NCBI GenBank assembly: GCA_964007475.1
Contig: OZ023273.1
Coordinates: forward strand, 23,485,557-23,549,556
DNA from: Hybos culiciformis
Taxonomy: Eukaryota; Arthropoda; Insecta; Diptera; Hybotidae
Direction of reading: 5' to 3'
Length of the DNA stretch: 64,000 bases
Part shown: positions 14,501-27,819 of the stretch, piece after piece
How positions within the stretch are numbered: the stretch's first letter is position 1
Layout of the letters: every line of letters begins with the position of its first letter
Position numbers and translations under genes: made by a program
The notes under the pieces: generated by a model
Told to the model about the DNA's origin: nothing
What the model saw: only the letters and a program-made list of their open reading frames with translations
The model's database searches: none

Positions 14501-14645
14501 AAAAACGTTTTTCTCAATTTTCCTGAATTCGATGCTAAATTTTCCTATAATTGAGTAAATAATTTTAATGCGTTGGGGTGGGGATCGTTATGTGCTATTT
14601 AATTTAGATCACTAAATGGAGTATTCTATGCATCAATACACATGC

Positions 14646-14752
14646 AATCATTTAGATGCATCTGCGTATATAATGAAAAAATTTAGATGCATCAGCGTGT
14701 ATAATGAAAAAATTTAGATGCATCAGCGTAAATAATGAAATCATTTAGATGT
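14646..14752 (+). repeat. 33-bp tandem repeat, about 3 copies
   Basis: The unit contains ATTTAGATGCATCAGCGT followed by ATAATGAAAAA and occurs about three times with a 33-bp period and few mismatches. It lies inside the left part of the foldback repeat. The second copy at 50 kb instead has its own local duplication at the corresponding place. Confidence 0.8.
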
Positions 14753-14969
14753 TTCGTATTGAATATTACGTAATACCTAAACAAACATAATATCTCTCAC
14801 AATATTTCAATACAGCCAAATACAAAAAAAAAAAATGAGAAAAAATGAGAAGAAAAAATATTCTCTCTTTGCAACTACCTCTCCCCTACGCATTAAAACA
14901 GTATATTGGATATGTAAACAAAATTTGTTATACAACTCGTTCTGTATTTACACAAAAATACATTGACAC

Positions 14970-15434
14970 TAGGGCTTCTCATTTCCCGCAATTTTCAAAT
15001 CCCGGGACAAAATTTTTCATGTTCCCGGAATCCCGGAATTTTTTATAAGCACAAATTAAAAAAAAAATTATCTCATAAATGTGGTTTCGATCCACTTCAA
15101 CTTGACATGATGGGGTTACCTAAGTTGATATTTTATATAAAAACAAAGAAAAATACATCATTATAAAAAATTAATTAACAACTTGACCGCACTTTCCACA
15201 AACTTGCACCCGTCGCACCTCCAGAAGGCCGGCTCTGCACACACACACCTTTATATGAACTTCATCACTTAATTAATTCTGTCTAGCTTAGATATAAACC
15301 TAAACCTAAAATTTAGTGCAATCACTATTATATTTTTTAATTAAGCGGAAATGCCGGTATTTTTGGTTGAAATCCCGGGATTACGGGATTCGATTTTACA
15401 ACCGGGATCCCGGGATCCCGTTTGAGAAGCCCTA
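14970..15434. mobile_element. hAT-type MITE, 465 bp, nested
   Basis: It has 12-bp perfect terminal inverted repeats, TAGGGCTTCTCA at the left and TGAGAAGCCCTA at the right. It is flanked by the 8-bp duplication ATTGACAC (14962-14969 and 15435-15442). Subterminal regions are rich in CCCGGGA and GGATCCCGG motifs. There is no transposase coding sequence, so it would depend on a partner element. The uninterrupted sequence survives at about 50292-50308, confirming both insertion and boundaries. Confidence 0.9.
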
Positions 15435-15535
15435 ATTGACACTTGTCAATTTATATCACTCGACCTTCGGTCTCGTGATATAAGTATTGACTCGTGTCAA
15501 TGTATTTTTGTGTATACAGAACTCTTAATTAATAA

Positions 15536-18013
15536 CAAATTTAGTTTACATATACAATAATCTACTATAAGTCAGATTAAATAATTTAAGTCGAAATTAA
15601 TATATTTAACTTTAAAAATCTTATTTCATTAAGTTTTGTCTGAAAAATATATGTTTGAATTTTCGTTACAACGTCTTGCAATTTTGCAAAAATTAAATTT
15701 GTAAATACTTATAAAAAATTTCAAAAATCATTAAAAGTAAAGTCGGTGGTGAAATATACAAAAATAAAATTTAATTCTAACAGCAAGAAAAATATAATTG
15801 AACAAACAACGAATATCTTTGAAATGTACATTGTAATCAGTTTTTATTGAATTTTCTATACATAGTATGATCTATAATCAAGATAAAAAAAAAAATTAAA
15901 TACATTTTTGTTAACAGAAAATTCCACAGGTTTCAGATAACAACGCATCACAATATACTATACATATGTATGGTCCTACACAAAACCAACAAGTGTTTTT
16001 TGCTGGTTTTTTCATTCTGTGAAATTAAGTACAAAAATGTTAAATAGTATCTATAATAAAATTTAGTTAAATTTTGAAATGCAGTAAAAAGCTTTTCTTG
16101 TGAATAAATATTTTTTAATGTATTATTATCTTTTTATTTTTAAATAAAGCTTTTAACATTCGCATTTTATAATTTAAAATAAAAAATAAAATTCACCACA
16201 CAACTTCACCCAACAACGGTGGGATAATTTTGTATAAAGAAAACCTTTTTAACGGACAAATTTTCTGTGAACATGCGTGAAATTATTGTGAAAACAAAAA
16301 AATTATGAATGAAACTTTTTTTCGTAAATTTGATACATATACACAGGTACTACCTGTTGAATTGTTGATTATAACAAAAAAATACATAATTTAGATACAT
16401 TATTATACATATATTATACATATAATTTTACCGTGTCGTGTAATATATTCTTGGTTAGTTTTCAATGAATGAAATAAGTATTAAATAATCTTATTCAGTT
16501 TTTTTAGTACTTAGAAATAAATATATTTTATTGATACATTTTAATATTTTTAAAAATTGTATTTTTTTTTATTCTGTACAATTATATACACATTTTTGAT
16601 TTGATACTATTAATATGAACACATATCTGATTGCATGATTTTTAATAAAATATTTCAAGTTTTCTGAACTTTTCTATATATGAATAGTGTATGTACATTA
16701 TTTTTACTATGAATTATCTGGGTTTTTTTTTTTTTTAATATAGTCAGACAATATTAGTTTTCCAAGAAAAATTTACAATTATCTTTTAGAAAATTTTTTT
16801 TTGTGGAAAATTCGAAGGCTTTCAGTTAAATACAAGTTTATATCATACAGTTAAAAGGAGGTGTTATTATATTAAATAATTGTAATTTTACTCCCTACTC
16901 TTTCAAATTTTTCCGGAGAAAAAAAAAAAATTATTTTCTTTCTTATATTCTGTTTATTCACATTATTTAAGTTTTTGAAGTATTATAAATAATCAAGGTG
17001 AATATTGAGGAGTTAAAAACAAAATTTATTTATGGTACATATTTTACTTTAACAATAATATAAAATATAATATAAAATTTTCATTTTTTTTATAAAAAAA
17101 TGCTCAATTAAAATTTTCTAATTTAGACGTTTGCTAAGTAAAAAAAAACAAATTATGAATAAAGTGTGTTTATGAAAATATGTTAATTTAATTAATTATT
17201 TGATGAAATTTGTTAGCTCTCGTTTGAAAGTTGTTGTCGACGATTTCGATTTTATTTTCTATTCAATTTCGGAATGAACATAACCAACATTTACATATAT
17301 ACATATTTGTTCGACATAACATTATTCGGCGTTAGTTACCTCGTCGTTAGTTCCTAAAGCTTTTCATACACTTCTTGTTTTCTATTCTAACCAATTATTT
17401 AAAATCATTTCTCAAATTTCTTTTTTATTGACAAATTGAGCGTAAAAGGGTTCATTACGATTATACTCTTATCCTTTGGTGAAAAAACCTATACCTATAT
17501 GATTTCGTATGAATTGTGAACAAGATTATATAGTTTCTTGGATTTATGTTTTTAAGCATCACCAAACGCAGTATTCAAATTTTATATCTTATTATTTATT
17601 ATTTTTTTTTTTTTCAATTAATTGATATGACATTTCAACTTTATCTCTTTTCTTTGAGAATATTCACATGGACCTATTATAAGAATTTTATGTAAAATAA
17701 GTATTTTTTTTTTTTTATTTGTCAACATAGAAAATAATGAGACATTAAGTTTTTTTTTTTCTTTTGTAAAAAATAATGAAAATCCACTAGTGCAAGGCGT
17801 GAAAAGCATACAATCGAAATAGAAAAAGAAAAGTACGTAAATGCATATTATTTTTTTTTTTGTTTTTATAATTCCATTTATGAAAATAAAAAGAAATGTA
17901 AGTTAAAATGGGTCTCTAGTGCATCGTTAGAATTTTTCACTTCAAGGAAAAATACTATTTGTTCAGTTTTGCACTTTATTATTTATTTTATTTTTTTATT
18001 ATATTAATAAAAA

Positions 18014-18015
<2 letters not shown>
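15536..18015. other. A+T-rich noncoding region
   Basis: No gene is visible. At 17215-17355 there is a patch of higher G+C with CGTTAGTT repeated (CGGCGTTAGTTACC, CGTCGTTAGTTCC), which could be regulatory or a repeat relic. Nothing coding is attached to it. Confidence 0.5.

Positions 18016-18102
<87 letters not shown>
18016..18102 (+). repeat. (TTA)n microsatellite
   Basis: This is an almost perfect run of about 29 TTA trinucleotides, likely polymorphic in length between individuals. Confidence 0.97.
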
Positions 18103-18104
<2 letters not shown>

Positions 18105-19813
18105 CAGAAAATAATATTTATATGAAATGATTTATCTCATGAATTAATGTCACTTGTTGTTGGTTTATTATATATTATATCATCACTTAGATATTTTTCT
18201 AAAATTTAATGGTTGACATAAGTAAATGGAAATGATTTGTTAAATCTATTAATTTTATTATTATTTCTCCGATTGTAGTGTATAAATTGAATAATTTTAT
18301 CAAGATTTATTTAAAGTTTATAAGAATAATATTTCAATATCATTATAATATGAGTTAATAAGAAAATTCTGTACATGCACTTGCACATATAATAATAGCA
18401 GAAAAACAATAATAGCTATATAGAAAAATTTTAATAAGCATGTTTGAATGATCCTAAATTATAGCAGGATTTATAATGAAAACGAAATTGTTAACGATTT
18501 TTTTGTGCAATTCCATCAAGACCTGCAATAATGTATTAATTATTAATAGTATAGAAAAAATTATGATTGAAAATAGAATATAATCAATCCAAGCTCTAAT
18601 AAAAAAAAATAATAATAATAAATTTAAGCGAAATGATTATGGACCGCTTAAATTACAATTCCTCAGAATAATATCTAGAAAAAAAAAAAAATAAAAAATA
18701 AAATGAAAAATGTTTTCCAACACGTAATAAAACATTTTTTTTTGCAGGAAGATAAAAATAAATTTATGAAAAGAATAAATTGGAGAAAAATATTTACGTC
18801 ATAATTGTAATCCCAACAAAAATTATGATAACAAGCAAGTTGCAATTTAATATTATGTATATATAGAAAGATTCATCTTTTTTTAATACATACATGAATT
18901 AAACCAATAATTATAAATTTTTTTTTATCACAGGTAAATCCCTTTATATATGGACATTATAAAATCCCATTCCAATTAAAAAAAAAATATTTTTTTTGTA
19001 AAGTAATTCATTTTAAAATTATAAATAAGATAAAAAATTTAAATTGCTAGTAATAGAAAAGTTAAGTTCAATAATCATGGGCTATTTAATCAACAATATC
19101 TCCANNNNNNNNNNNNNNNNNNNNNNNNNNNNNNNNNNNNNNNNNNNNNNNNNNNNNNNNNNNNNNNNNNNNNNNNNNNNNNNNNNNNNNNNNNNNNNNN
19201 NNNNNNNNNNNNNNNNNNNNNNNNNNNNNNNNNNNNNNNNNNNNNNNNNNNNNNNNNNNNNNNNNNNNNNNNNNNNNNNNNNNNNNNNNNNNNNNNNNNN
19301 NNNNATTTTTTTTTTTTTTTTCAATTATTATTAGTGTACAAATCAAAGAATCTTTGTGGTTATTGTTATTATTATTTTTTTATTATTACAATACCCTTTC
19401 ATTTATAGAGTCCTTGTAATGGCTTCTATTTATATATTTTTCAACATAATTTAGTTCTATGAGTGAAAAATCCCACTATATTATACTTGACATTCCTTAT
19501 TTCTGTTGGAAAAAAAAAGCTTCAAGGATTTAGGTTGTATGCAAACTATTTTTATTTAAATAAAAGATAAATATATTATTGAAATGAATGTAATATTGGC
19601 TTCAATATTTATTTTTTCTTTGCAATACAGAAATAAATAATAGATGTTAAATCTATATTACTTAAAGTACTTCAATTACAAAATATCAAAAATCATTTTT
19701 ATTTTCTAACTTATTCTGGTTTTTAAAAGAAAGTTATACAAAAAAAAAAGAAAAGGCTAAAATTATTTTTATTTTGCGTTTCCTTTCTTAGTCCTTCTAT
19801 TTTCTTTGGTTAT
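18103..19813. other. A+T-rich noncoding region with gap
   Basis: No gene is visible. The stretch contains the N gap described separately. Open frames crossing the Ns are artefacts. Confidence 0.6.
19105..19304. other. Assembly gap (200 N)
   Basis: Exactly 200 consecutive Ns, bounded by TCTCCA on the left and a long T run on the right. The round size suggests a placeholder, so the true length and content are unknown. Confidence 0.99.
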
Positions 19814-20034
19814 ACCATAGATTAAGAATACACCAAGATGGGAAGTTTCATACAACATTTTTTCAGTCTTTTTTGGTATTTTATTGTGAAGGTGTTAGTA
19901 AAACTAAATAAAATTCTTTTCATACATTAATAATTATCACGTATTTTATTTTGTTTTACTAACACATTGACTTAAAAATACCAAAAATAATGTTGTATGA
20001 AGCTTCCCATCTTGGTGTATTCTTAATCTATGGT
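19814..20034. mobile_element. 221-bp MITE with long inverted arms
   Basis: The left end begins ACCATAGATTAAGAATACAC and the right end is its reverse complement. The arms match with about one mismatch over the first 46 bases and remain similar for roughly 90 bases, so the whole element can fold back on itself. The flanks are TAT on both sides, a possible 3-bp duplication, but that is weak evidence in this composition. There is no coding capacity. The superfamily is not determined. Confidence 0.85.
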
Positions 20035-23000
20035 TATACTTAATCATTGTAAAATAAATATAGTATTTTTTGTACCACAAATTCGTCCATATATAATCAT
20101 AATTTTATTTTACTATATTTGTTCATTGAGGTTATATTTACAAGGTGAAATATAGTACTTAAACATATGAAATAGATCCTCTAGAGCTCTAGACATTTTT
20201 TTCTTGACATTGTGACATTTATTTGTTTACCAATCAATAATTTAACTGAAATTGCGGGAAATTTTCTGACTGCGTAAACATTTTGATTTATGTTTCGATA
20301 ATTCTTTGAATATTTTTATTACTTGAATAATGCAAAAACTTTTTATTGCATTTCAAAAAAAAAGTAAATATTTTTATAGCAGCATAGTGGTGTTATAAAT
20401 TAATAAAAAAAAATATATTTCGAAAAAGTTATAAGTGTAAATTAAAGGTTAGTAAAATCAATGAAGTTTGCAAAGTTTCAAATCCTCACCATGTACATCA
20501 AGGGTCTTAAAAAATATAGCGATTGGAACGAAACCGTTACTACTGGAAAGGTTATATTCCGTAAATGGTCTATACACCATTTTTTTAATTATAATTAATA
20601 AAAACTAGGCTGCCAAACAACGTTCCCTCCCGGATCGATCACTAATAAATAAATACTTCCCGAATTTCAAAATAATTTATTGGATATGGAATAATATGCT
20701 AAAAATTTATATATAACATAGAAATAATAAATAAAACTTTATGTTGTTAGCCAAGTAATAAGTATTTTTATTAGAAAAAAAAAACTATATTATTCATGTG
20801 ATCTCATAAATCACAAAAAAGTTAATGAAAAAATAATGTTCACATTATTTATTTAAATTTTATATAACTACATAAATACCTAATTTGTGTACTATGTGTA
20901 GGTAGAGGTATGTGTAGTATAAATCTACTAATTTGCTGTAAAATTTTTATTTCATAATCTAGTTTTTTTCAATTTTATCGTTTCTTAGAAAAAGACTATG
21001 ATTGAAAAAGTTATAGTATAGTTTGCTTATATTTAAATAAAAAATGTGAAAAAGTATGTATATAAAAGATTCTAGAAAATGTTGACTATAGTATATTTTT
21101 TGACTTCTCTATTATTGTTTATTTTATTGATGTCAAATCGAGTTATGGTAAATCCTTTGGATGCAAGTAAGTTCATTTTTTGGCACGCAATCCAAGGGTT
21201 TGTCATCACCGCTGATTTATTACCCTTATATTAAAATTTATGGAAAAATAAATTGATTGCATTTCCAATTTTATAACTCTGTTTAAGTTCTAAATTATAT
21301 AGAAAATTTAGTTTTTCTTACATGAAACGAAATTTTATTTACATTAGACATAATAGATTTAAAATATTACGTCAATGTCAGTAGTTTTTTTTAATAATAA
21401 TTAAATGCATGTATATAAATATTGTTGGATTATATATAAGTGAAAATCAAATTATAACTTATTAAGTAGTCATATCCCATTGCGATTTGCAATTAAACTA
21501 ATAAAAATCATTTATACTCACATTAATATAAAAAATTCAATATTTGGTCACATAAATTTATACCTACGTATAAAATTTATGTCATTAATAATTTTACAAA
21601 AGAAAAAATTTATTTCCCATTAGATTCTTTAATAATACCTAATTTAATATAAATAATTATTTAATAAATAATTATGACTCCATATCATACAGCGATAACT
21701 ATAATACTAATTATAATTATCTAATTTCAATTTAAAGAAGAGAAAAAAAAGTTTTTGATATTTCGTATTTTAAATAAATGAATCTAGCAAGTTAATCGTA
21801 AAAATTTTTAAATTTCCAATAAAAAATTTATAAAATTATTTAAATTGTATATAAAGTTTAAAAGTATATAAAGTTTTTTTTAACACTTTTTTAAATAATT
21901 TTTTCTTCATCGTCTTACTTACACAATTTTCACACTAATAAATTAAATAAAAACATTGATTAATAATATTTATCAGAGGTGCAGAATTTATAAATGTTAT
22001 TACTCAATGATAAAAGATACATAATTATAATTTCAGAGTTTCAGACCCATCATACCAATACAAACACAATAATATTTACAATAATAATTGACTTACATTA
22101 TTAATTAAATTTAGAAATCAAGATAAAACCCCAAAAACATTCACATTTGAAAGGTCTTTTGTTCCATGGGCAGTAATTTTTTAATGTTTTTATTCTCATT
22201 AATCTTAAAATTATATTCTTTCTAATTCTTTTATTTTTTATCTTCCGTAATGTCCTTTTCATTTTTGTAAGACTTTCCAGTGACATTTATTGGATAGTTT
22301 AAATTATGTAGTTTGTTACACAATTTGTTACAACGGTTTAAACTTAAACTACTTGATAAAACTAAATAGGTATGCAAGAATTTTTATTTGTAATAAATCA
22401 CGGAATATTTTATGCAAATGGAGAGAATTATTTTCAATCACATAAAAAATAACATATAAATACATAAAATATAACAAATAAACTTTTAGTTGTCGAACTT
22501 GCACTATATTAGACTGTAGCATAAGTGCGACGTTAAACTATAACTATAAACATTTGTATAGTTTTAAATTCGGTTGTGAACACATTATAAGGGAGGTTTT
22601 CGTTTGGATCCTACTGCGTAATTTTTTGATGTTTTGGTATTAAATTCTAATTATCGATTAATTTAATTTTTTGATATTATTATGTTTTCAAAAATCAAAT
22701 ATCGTTCATGGAGAACTTATGCCGAAAAAGAATTGTAATATGTGCATGAACATAATATATTAGAAAGTTTTTAATTAAATACTAACCATATAAAATATTA
22801 TCGTCAACAATATTGCCATAAATCAAGTAGTACTAATGAATTCATAAACTAAAACTTATTGTTTTATATAGTTACACACAACATGGTATTTAATGATCAT
22901 ATAAAAGTTCAAAAATTGCTGTTTGTTTATATAGTTAAGCTACAGCTAGCCAATGAAGGATTATTATTACTAATAATTTCTGTTTCATGTAAAAATATTT

Positions 23001-26000
23001 CATTCGTTTCATTATCTTGAAGTCCTAATAAATCATTTTGAACTTATCTAGAGATTTAATTTATTCTTTTTATTTTTCGCAATTAAAATTTTCTGTAATC
23101 ACCACTAAAATGTTTAAAACAAATGAGTTTAATTATTCCAAAAATAGATGCGATTCTGTTTTTTAGAGTTCTGACTTTTGAGCAATATTCAATTATTATG
23201 GATACATTATGGTACGTTATGGAAACATCAATCAACACATCTTAAAATGTAATTTTATTCCTCCTCAGAAATGCATAGTTTTCAAACTTTTAGTTATACA
23301 GTGTCAGTTATAAATAACTATATCAATTGTTAGAAAAATTAATAATGTTGAAATATTTTTAATTTCTTTTAAAGCTTCTAAAATTTTATTTTAAATTCAA
23401 TTGGTTTTACGGCGATATTTAAAAATATAATATTTTTACTGTAATATTTTTATATCATGATACTGAAAAAAGAAACTTGTAGTATACATAGGTACTAACT
23501 CTTTTAAGCAAATCTCATGAGACACAATAAAAAGCTTAGCCAATTTATAATAAAATGTTTTTCAATAAATTTTGTGTGTATTGTACATTTTCAAATTTCT
23601 TTAGAGAAAACTTTACAAAGAACTTTTGAGATGATCATTTCGAATTGCATCGTTGAAAAATAAATTTCTCTCTAATCTCTTTTGAATGAAAAAAAATTTA
23701 TGTTATTTTCTCAATTTACAGGTGCAATAATAAACATAAAATTCTTAACACATGAAACCCATTATACTTATATTCATTTCCAAAATAAAAAAAAAAAAAA
23801 TTAAAAAAGCTCAAGAGTAGTTACAACAACAAAATGAAATTTCCATTATAAAATATACATATTGTATCTTCAGTGTATGGTATTATTTAGTACTCATTGG
23901 CTATAGAATTTTTTTAACAATTTTATATGTGATTACTGTGTCTTCGCATTATTAGAAAATTAGATAAATATCTAAAATTCCAAAATATTTCTATACTATG
24001 CAATATTCTAGAAAATAAGTGAATTTTTGTAACCAGAATACATTATTAGTGAAATATGTGAAACTCCGAAATATTTGTTATTTCGTAAATAAAAAAAAAA
24101 CAGAATTGTGATGTTCGCCTTTTTAACACTTTCAGGGCATACTATACATTTCACAAAAAAAGATTTCCTTCTTCTAATTAAATTTCCTTTACTTACTTTA
24201 TTGAATTATTATGATGCTATAAAATGTTATAGAATTATGCTATAGAAACAGCATGCGACTCTTTGGCATTTCTTTTGTGGCTCAAGAAATTATTAAGTTG
24301 TAACTGAAATTTTGTTTTTTTATTATACAATTTTAATATAATTTTTCAGATTTTCGTGCACAAATTTTTTAAGTAATTTTTAAATGTATGTATTACATAT
24401 TGAAGTTTTTTTTTGTTACAAATTGATTGAAAGATAAAAATTAAAAAAAAAATGCTTTTAGTTATAATAAAATTTAAATTTGAGTTTGCATTGATAATTT
24501 TGCGGTTCTACAGTATTTTACGATTTTTTTTATATGGCTCCCCATACATAAACCTTTGAGCACCCCTGCTATAGAATATAATTTTTCTTAAGTTCTATAC
24601 GTATTTTTTTTTTAATTGAAAGGGACATTCTTTATGTACAACATTTTGTTAAGTTAATATTTGAAAACAAAAAAATTTTTTTCCATAAGTCTAATTTTCA
24701 GTTTTTGTTTTATTTCTATTGTTCATCACTGAAAGTGTGAAAATCTTGATTGAAGGTGTAAAAAAAGGGGTGAAAATGTAAAAAATCGATCAGTTTGTCT
24801 TATTTTTATATTTTCGTATTTTCAACGAAGATTTTTAACACTTTCTAAACATTGGTTAATATTTTTATAATTTTTTCATTTAGTTAATTCAAAATATGTA
24901 TATGTACAGATCAATATTTGGAAACTATTCTAACGATGACGTAATCTTATCCAGAATATTTATGTAGGTATAATAAAAAAAATAAACATTTTTCCATGTG
25001 CATCTCTGATGTCTCGCGCGATTTTTTATTCCATACTTATGGCTTTTTATAGAGTTTTAGTTTAAATTCAAACGTGGTGTGAATTTATTCGAATTTTTTG
25101 TTTTACTTTTTTGAATTATAATTTATAATTTTTGTTTATTTATATTTATTTATTTTTTTTTATTAAATTACTTCTCCGCATAAAATCTACATATATACAC
25201 AAGTTTTGTTTTTTTTTTTTTTTATTTTCATTTCTATATTTATTTATGGATCTAAAAAAATAGAAAATATGTTAATTTTCATAAGAAATTTATAAAATTT
25301 AAACAGAAATTCTATAGTTAATTTTAATTTTTGTTACAAAATTCATCAATAAGTTAAAGTAATAATAACAAATTGTTGAATATAAAAATTAAATTATTGA
25401 CATAAAAAGAAACTTCCTTCATAATTTTAACATTTTAGATTTTAGAACCTAAAATAAAAATAATAATTAATTTGACTGTAAATTTATACGATAATAATAA
25501 TACTTACAAATATATGTATATACCGAAAATAGTGAATATTGCCACGAAAGAACTTTCATATTTGTATTCAGAGGATTTGTATAAAGACAAAATATAAATT
25601 TTCTTTGTCTTTAAGAGATTTCACTTTCATAAAAAATAAGATTATAACATATAATTATAATATAAAAAATTGTCTTATTCTAGTTACATAATATTCTAAC
25701 CATATACTTTTTGTGATAATGATATACTCAGATGGCTAAATTTGTTTTCTCTTTGCTTAAAAATTGCTTAAGAATGATTCAGCCAGCGAAAACCATATAA
25801 AGATTCCGAAACAAATTCAGATTTTTCTTAAGCTATTACACAAAAATATAATTTTCGCAGAGAAATATTTTGATGGGTCAGCAAATTCCAGCTGTCAAAA
25901 TTTACACACACGAATTATAAAATAAAAAATGACTTATAAAATTAAAACTTTACAAAAAATGCAAAAAATAATAGGATTAATTTTAAAACATCATTCACGC

Positions 26001-27819
26001 CCTACTTTTAACCTTTATATTTACCAAATTATACTGTCGCCTTACTTTTAACTAAGAAAGAAAATCAAAAAAATATTCTCTTCGTCTTTTTTTTTTATAT
26101 ATTATACAGACATAATATATGGTAAGTACAATGTACAATAATTATAGAGTACCCTAGTAAATTTGATTGAGAAAAATTTTATTGCAAAAAAAAAAAAAAT
26201 TTTCTTTTCTGGTTACATTCTACTTATTTCATATGATTATACTTATAAATACTAAGCTTTAATAATGCTTTAAAAACTATTCAGTAGACAAAACAAGAAA
26301 ATGAGTTTTAAAAAAAAAAAAAGAAAGAAAGAAAATGTAATGTAACACTTTCCTTACATATTTCACTTAAACATGAAATACTCATTTTCAATAATATACT
26401 TGATTCCAAAAATTTTTATTTTCTTCCAAAGAACAACTTATACTCATATTTATTTGGAAATACCTGATTTGAAAAATTAAGCTTTTTTAAGTGTTTTGAT
26501 ATTTTTTTCTCGATGTTATTTTTTTTTTTTTTTTTTTTTTTATTCATCATAAGTGATCATTGTAAATTTATATGAAATTATTACATAAAAGTTCATGTTT
26601 GAAAGCATCAATATTAAAAAAAACAAAAAACAAAAAACAAAAAAAAAGATTGTTTGCTTTCTCAGGCATTATAACAAAACATGCCAAAAAAGAATGTTAC
26701 GTGAACCATTCACTCTTTATCCCCAAAGAGAGGTTTCTGGCACAATGAACTTTAAATGCCCGAGTGAACTACAAATAAACAACAACAAAATCTTATAAAT
26801 TAACATGAAAACGCATATACTGAAAAGAAAAATTTTATATATCCAAAATACCATTCACCCGCTTCTATATCAAAATACTATGTAAAAATATTACAAATCA
26901 CATGAAATCTTATTAGTACCTTTCACACTATTTTCTCTTGCAAAAAAAAACTTTATTATAAATAAAAGTTCAAAATCATTAAAATATTAATTTTGGACTA
27001 AAAAGATTAAAATAATCAATCCTACTGCGCACCCGAAAAATAAAAACTTCAGAGACGATTTGGGTTCGAAAAGTTTTACACACAAAAATTTCAATGTAAA
27101 TTTGGGTGAATAATGACTTTATATAGCACCTTTGGCTCTAAAGTGTTAACTTTGAATATTAGGAATTATTTTTTAAAGTTACTATATTTTAATCTTAAGA
27201 CACCGAGAGAGAATTTTCCTACATATAATTCTCTATTTCGGTTGTACTTATTAATTTTCTATAAAACCGAAATTTTGACGTTGTATTCCTTAAATAAAAT
27301 ATACTTGAATTTGAATTTTATATCAATGATGAAAGATGAACATAATATCACTAAGCTGACACTAGCTATATTTTGATTGGTTTCTCTTTTCTTACTTGCA
27401 AGTAAAAATAAAACTTTTAACTTTTTTTTTTTCATTAAAAAAAATAAGATACAACACCACGACACGTATCTTTAATGATTTTATTGTTATTTTTGTTTAG
27501 ATTCTTCTTTTATTATTATTATTATTATTTTATATATTATATAGAAAAATAATATAAAAATGCCCTCATATATAAAAAGCTAAATAAAAAAATAAAAAAA
27601 ATTTTTATTTTTTATTTTTTTTTGTTTAATAAAAAAAAATTAAAAACAAATCAATTCTGTTTATGGTTTTAAAGGTGAATCAACAAAATAATTTTTAATC
27701 TGTGATTTTGCAGTGCAAATTATTTTAAAAAAAAAAATTTCTTTAAATTTATATTTTGTAACATTTGGAAAAAGAATAAAATTATACATATATAAAAAAA
27801 AAATAAGTCAGACAGAATA
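20035..27819. other. A+T-rich noncoding region
   Basis: No complete gene is visible. A Helitron-like end (ACTAG) lies near 20604-20608 on the minus strand, and a possible orphan first exon is listed at 21079-21166. A frame at 26595-26798 and one at 27113-27376 have no recognisable content. Several homopolymer tracts occur, the longest a T run near 26519-26540. Confidence 0.5.
21079..21166 (+). CDS. Possible signal-peptide first exon (orphan)
   Basis: An ATG in a fair AAAATG context opens 29 codons: a short start, a hydrophobic stretch (TSLLLFILLM), then a polar end NRVMVNPLDA. A strong donor (GTAAGT) follows immediately, leaving the exon in phase 1. That is the typical layout of a first exon for a secreted protein. 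The next exon is not identified. The second exon of the small gene at 29064 has a compatible phase, but one in three acceptors would. Hydrophobic frames arise easily in A+T-rich DNA, so this is a candidate only. Confidence 0.25.

Larger units (their letters stand above)
14605..15535. mobile_element. Foldback repeat, copy 1 (interrupted)
   Basis: This matches the sequence at about 50045-50400, including the left part (ATCAATACACATG), the central TTTGTTATACA and CTCGT motifs, and a palindromic core. The arms are long imperfect inverted repeats (CACAAAAATACATTGACAC against GTGTCAATGTATTTTTGTG) and surround a tight hairpin with GACC...GGTC near 15459-15476. The copy is split by a 465-bp hAT element at 14970-15434. 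No coding sequence is seen, so it is a small non-autonomous repeat of unassigned superfamily. Confidence 0.7.

Noticed and set aside
19044..19346. Open frames running through the N gap
   Set aside because: They consist almost entirely of undetermined residues and exist only because Ns contain no stop codons.
26595..26798. 67-codon frame ending TMNFKCPSELQ
   Set aside because: The first half is Lys/Asn low-complexity encoded by A runs, and the second half matches nothing I know.
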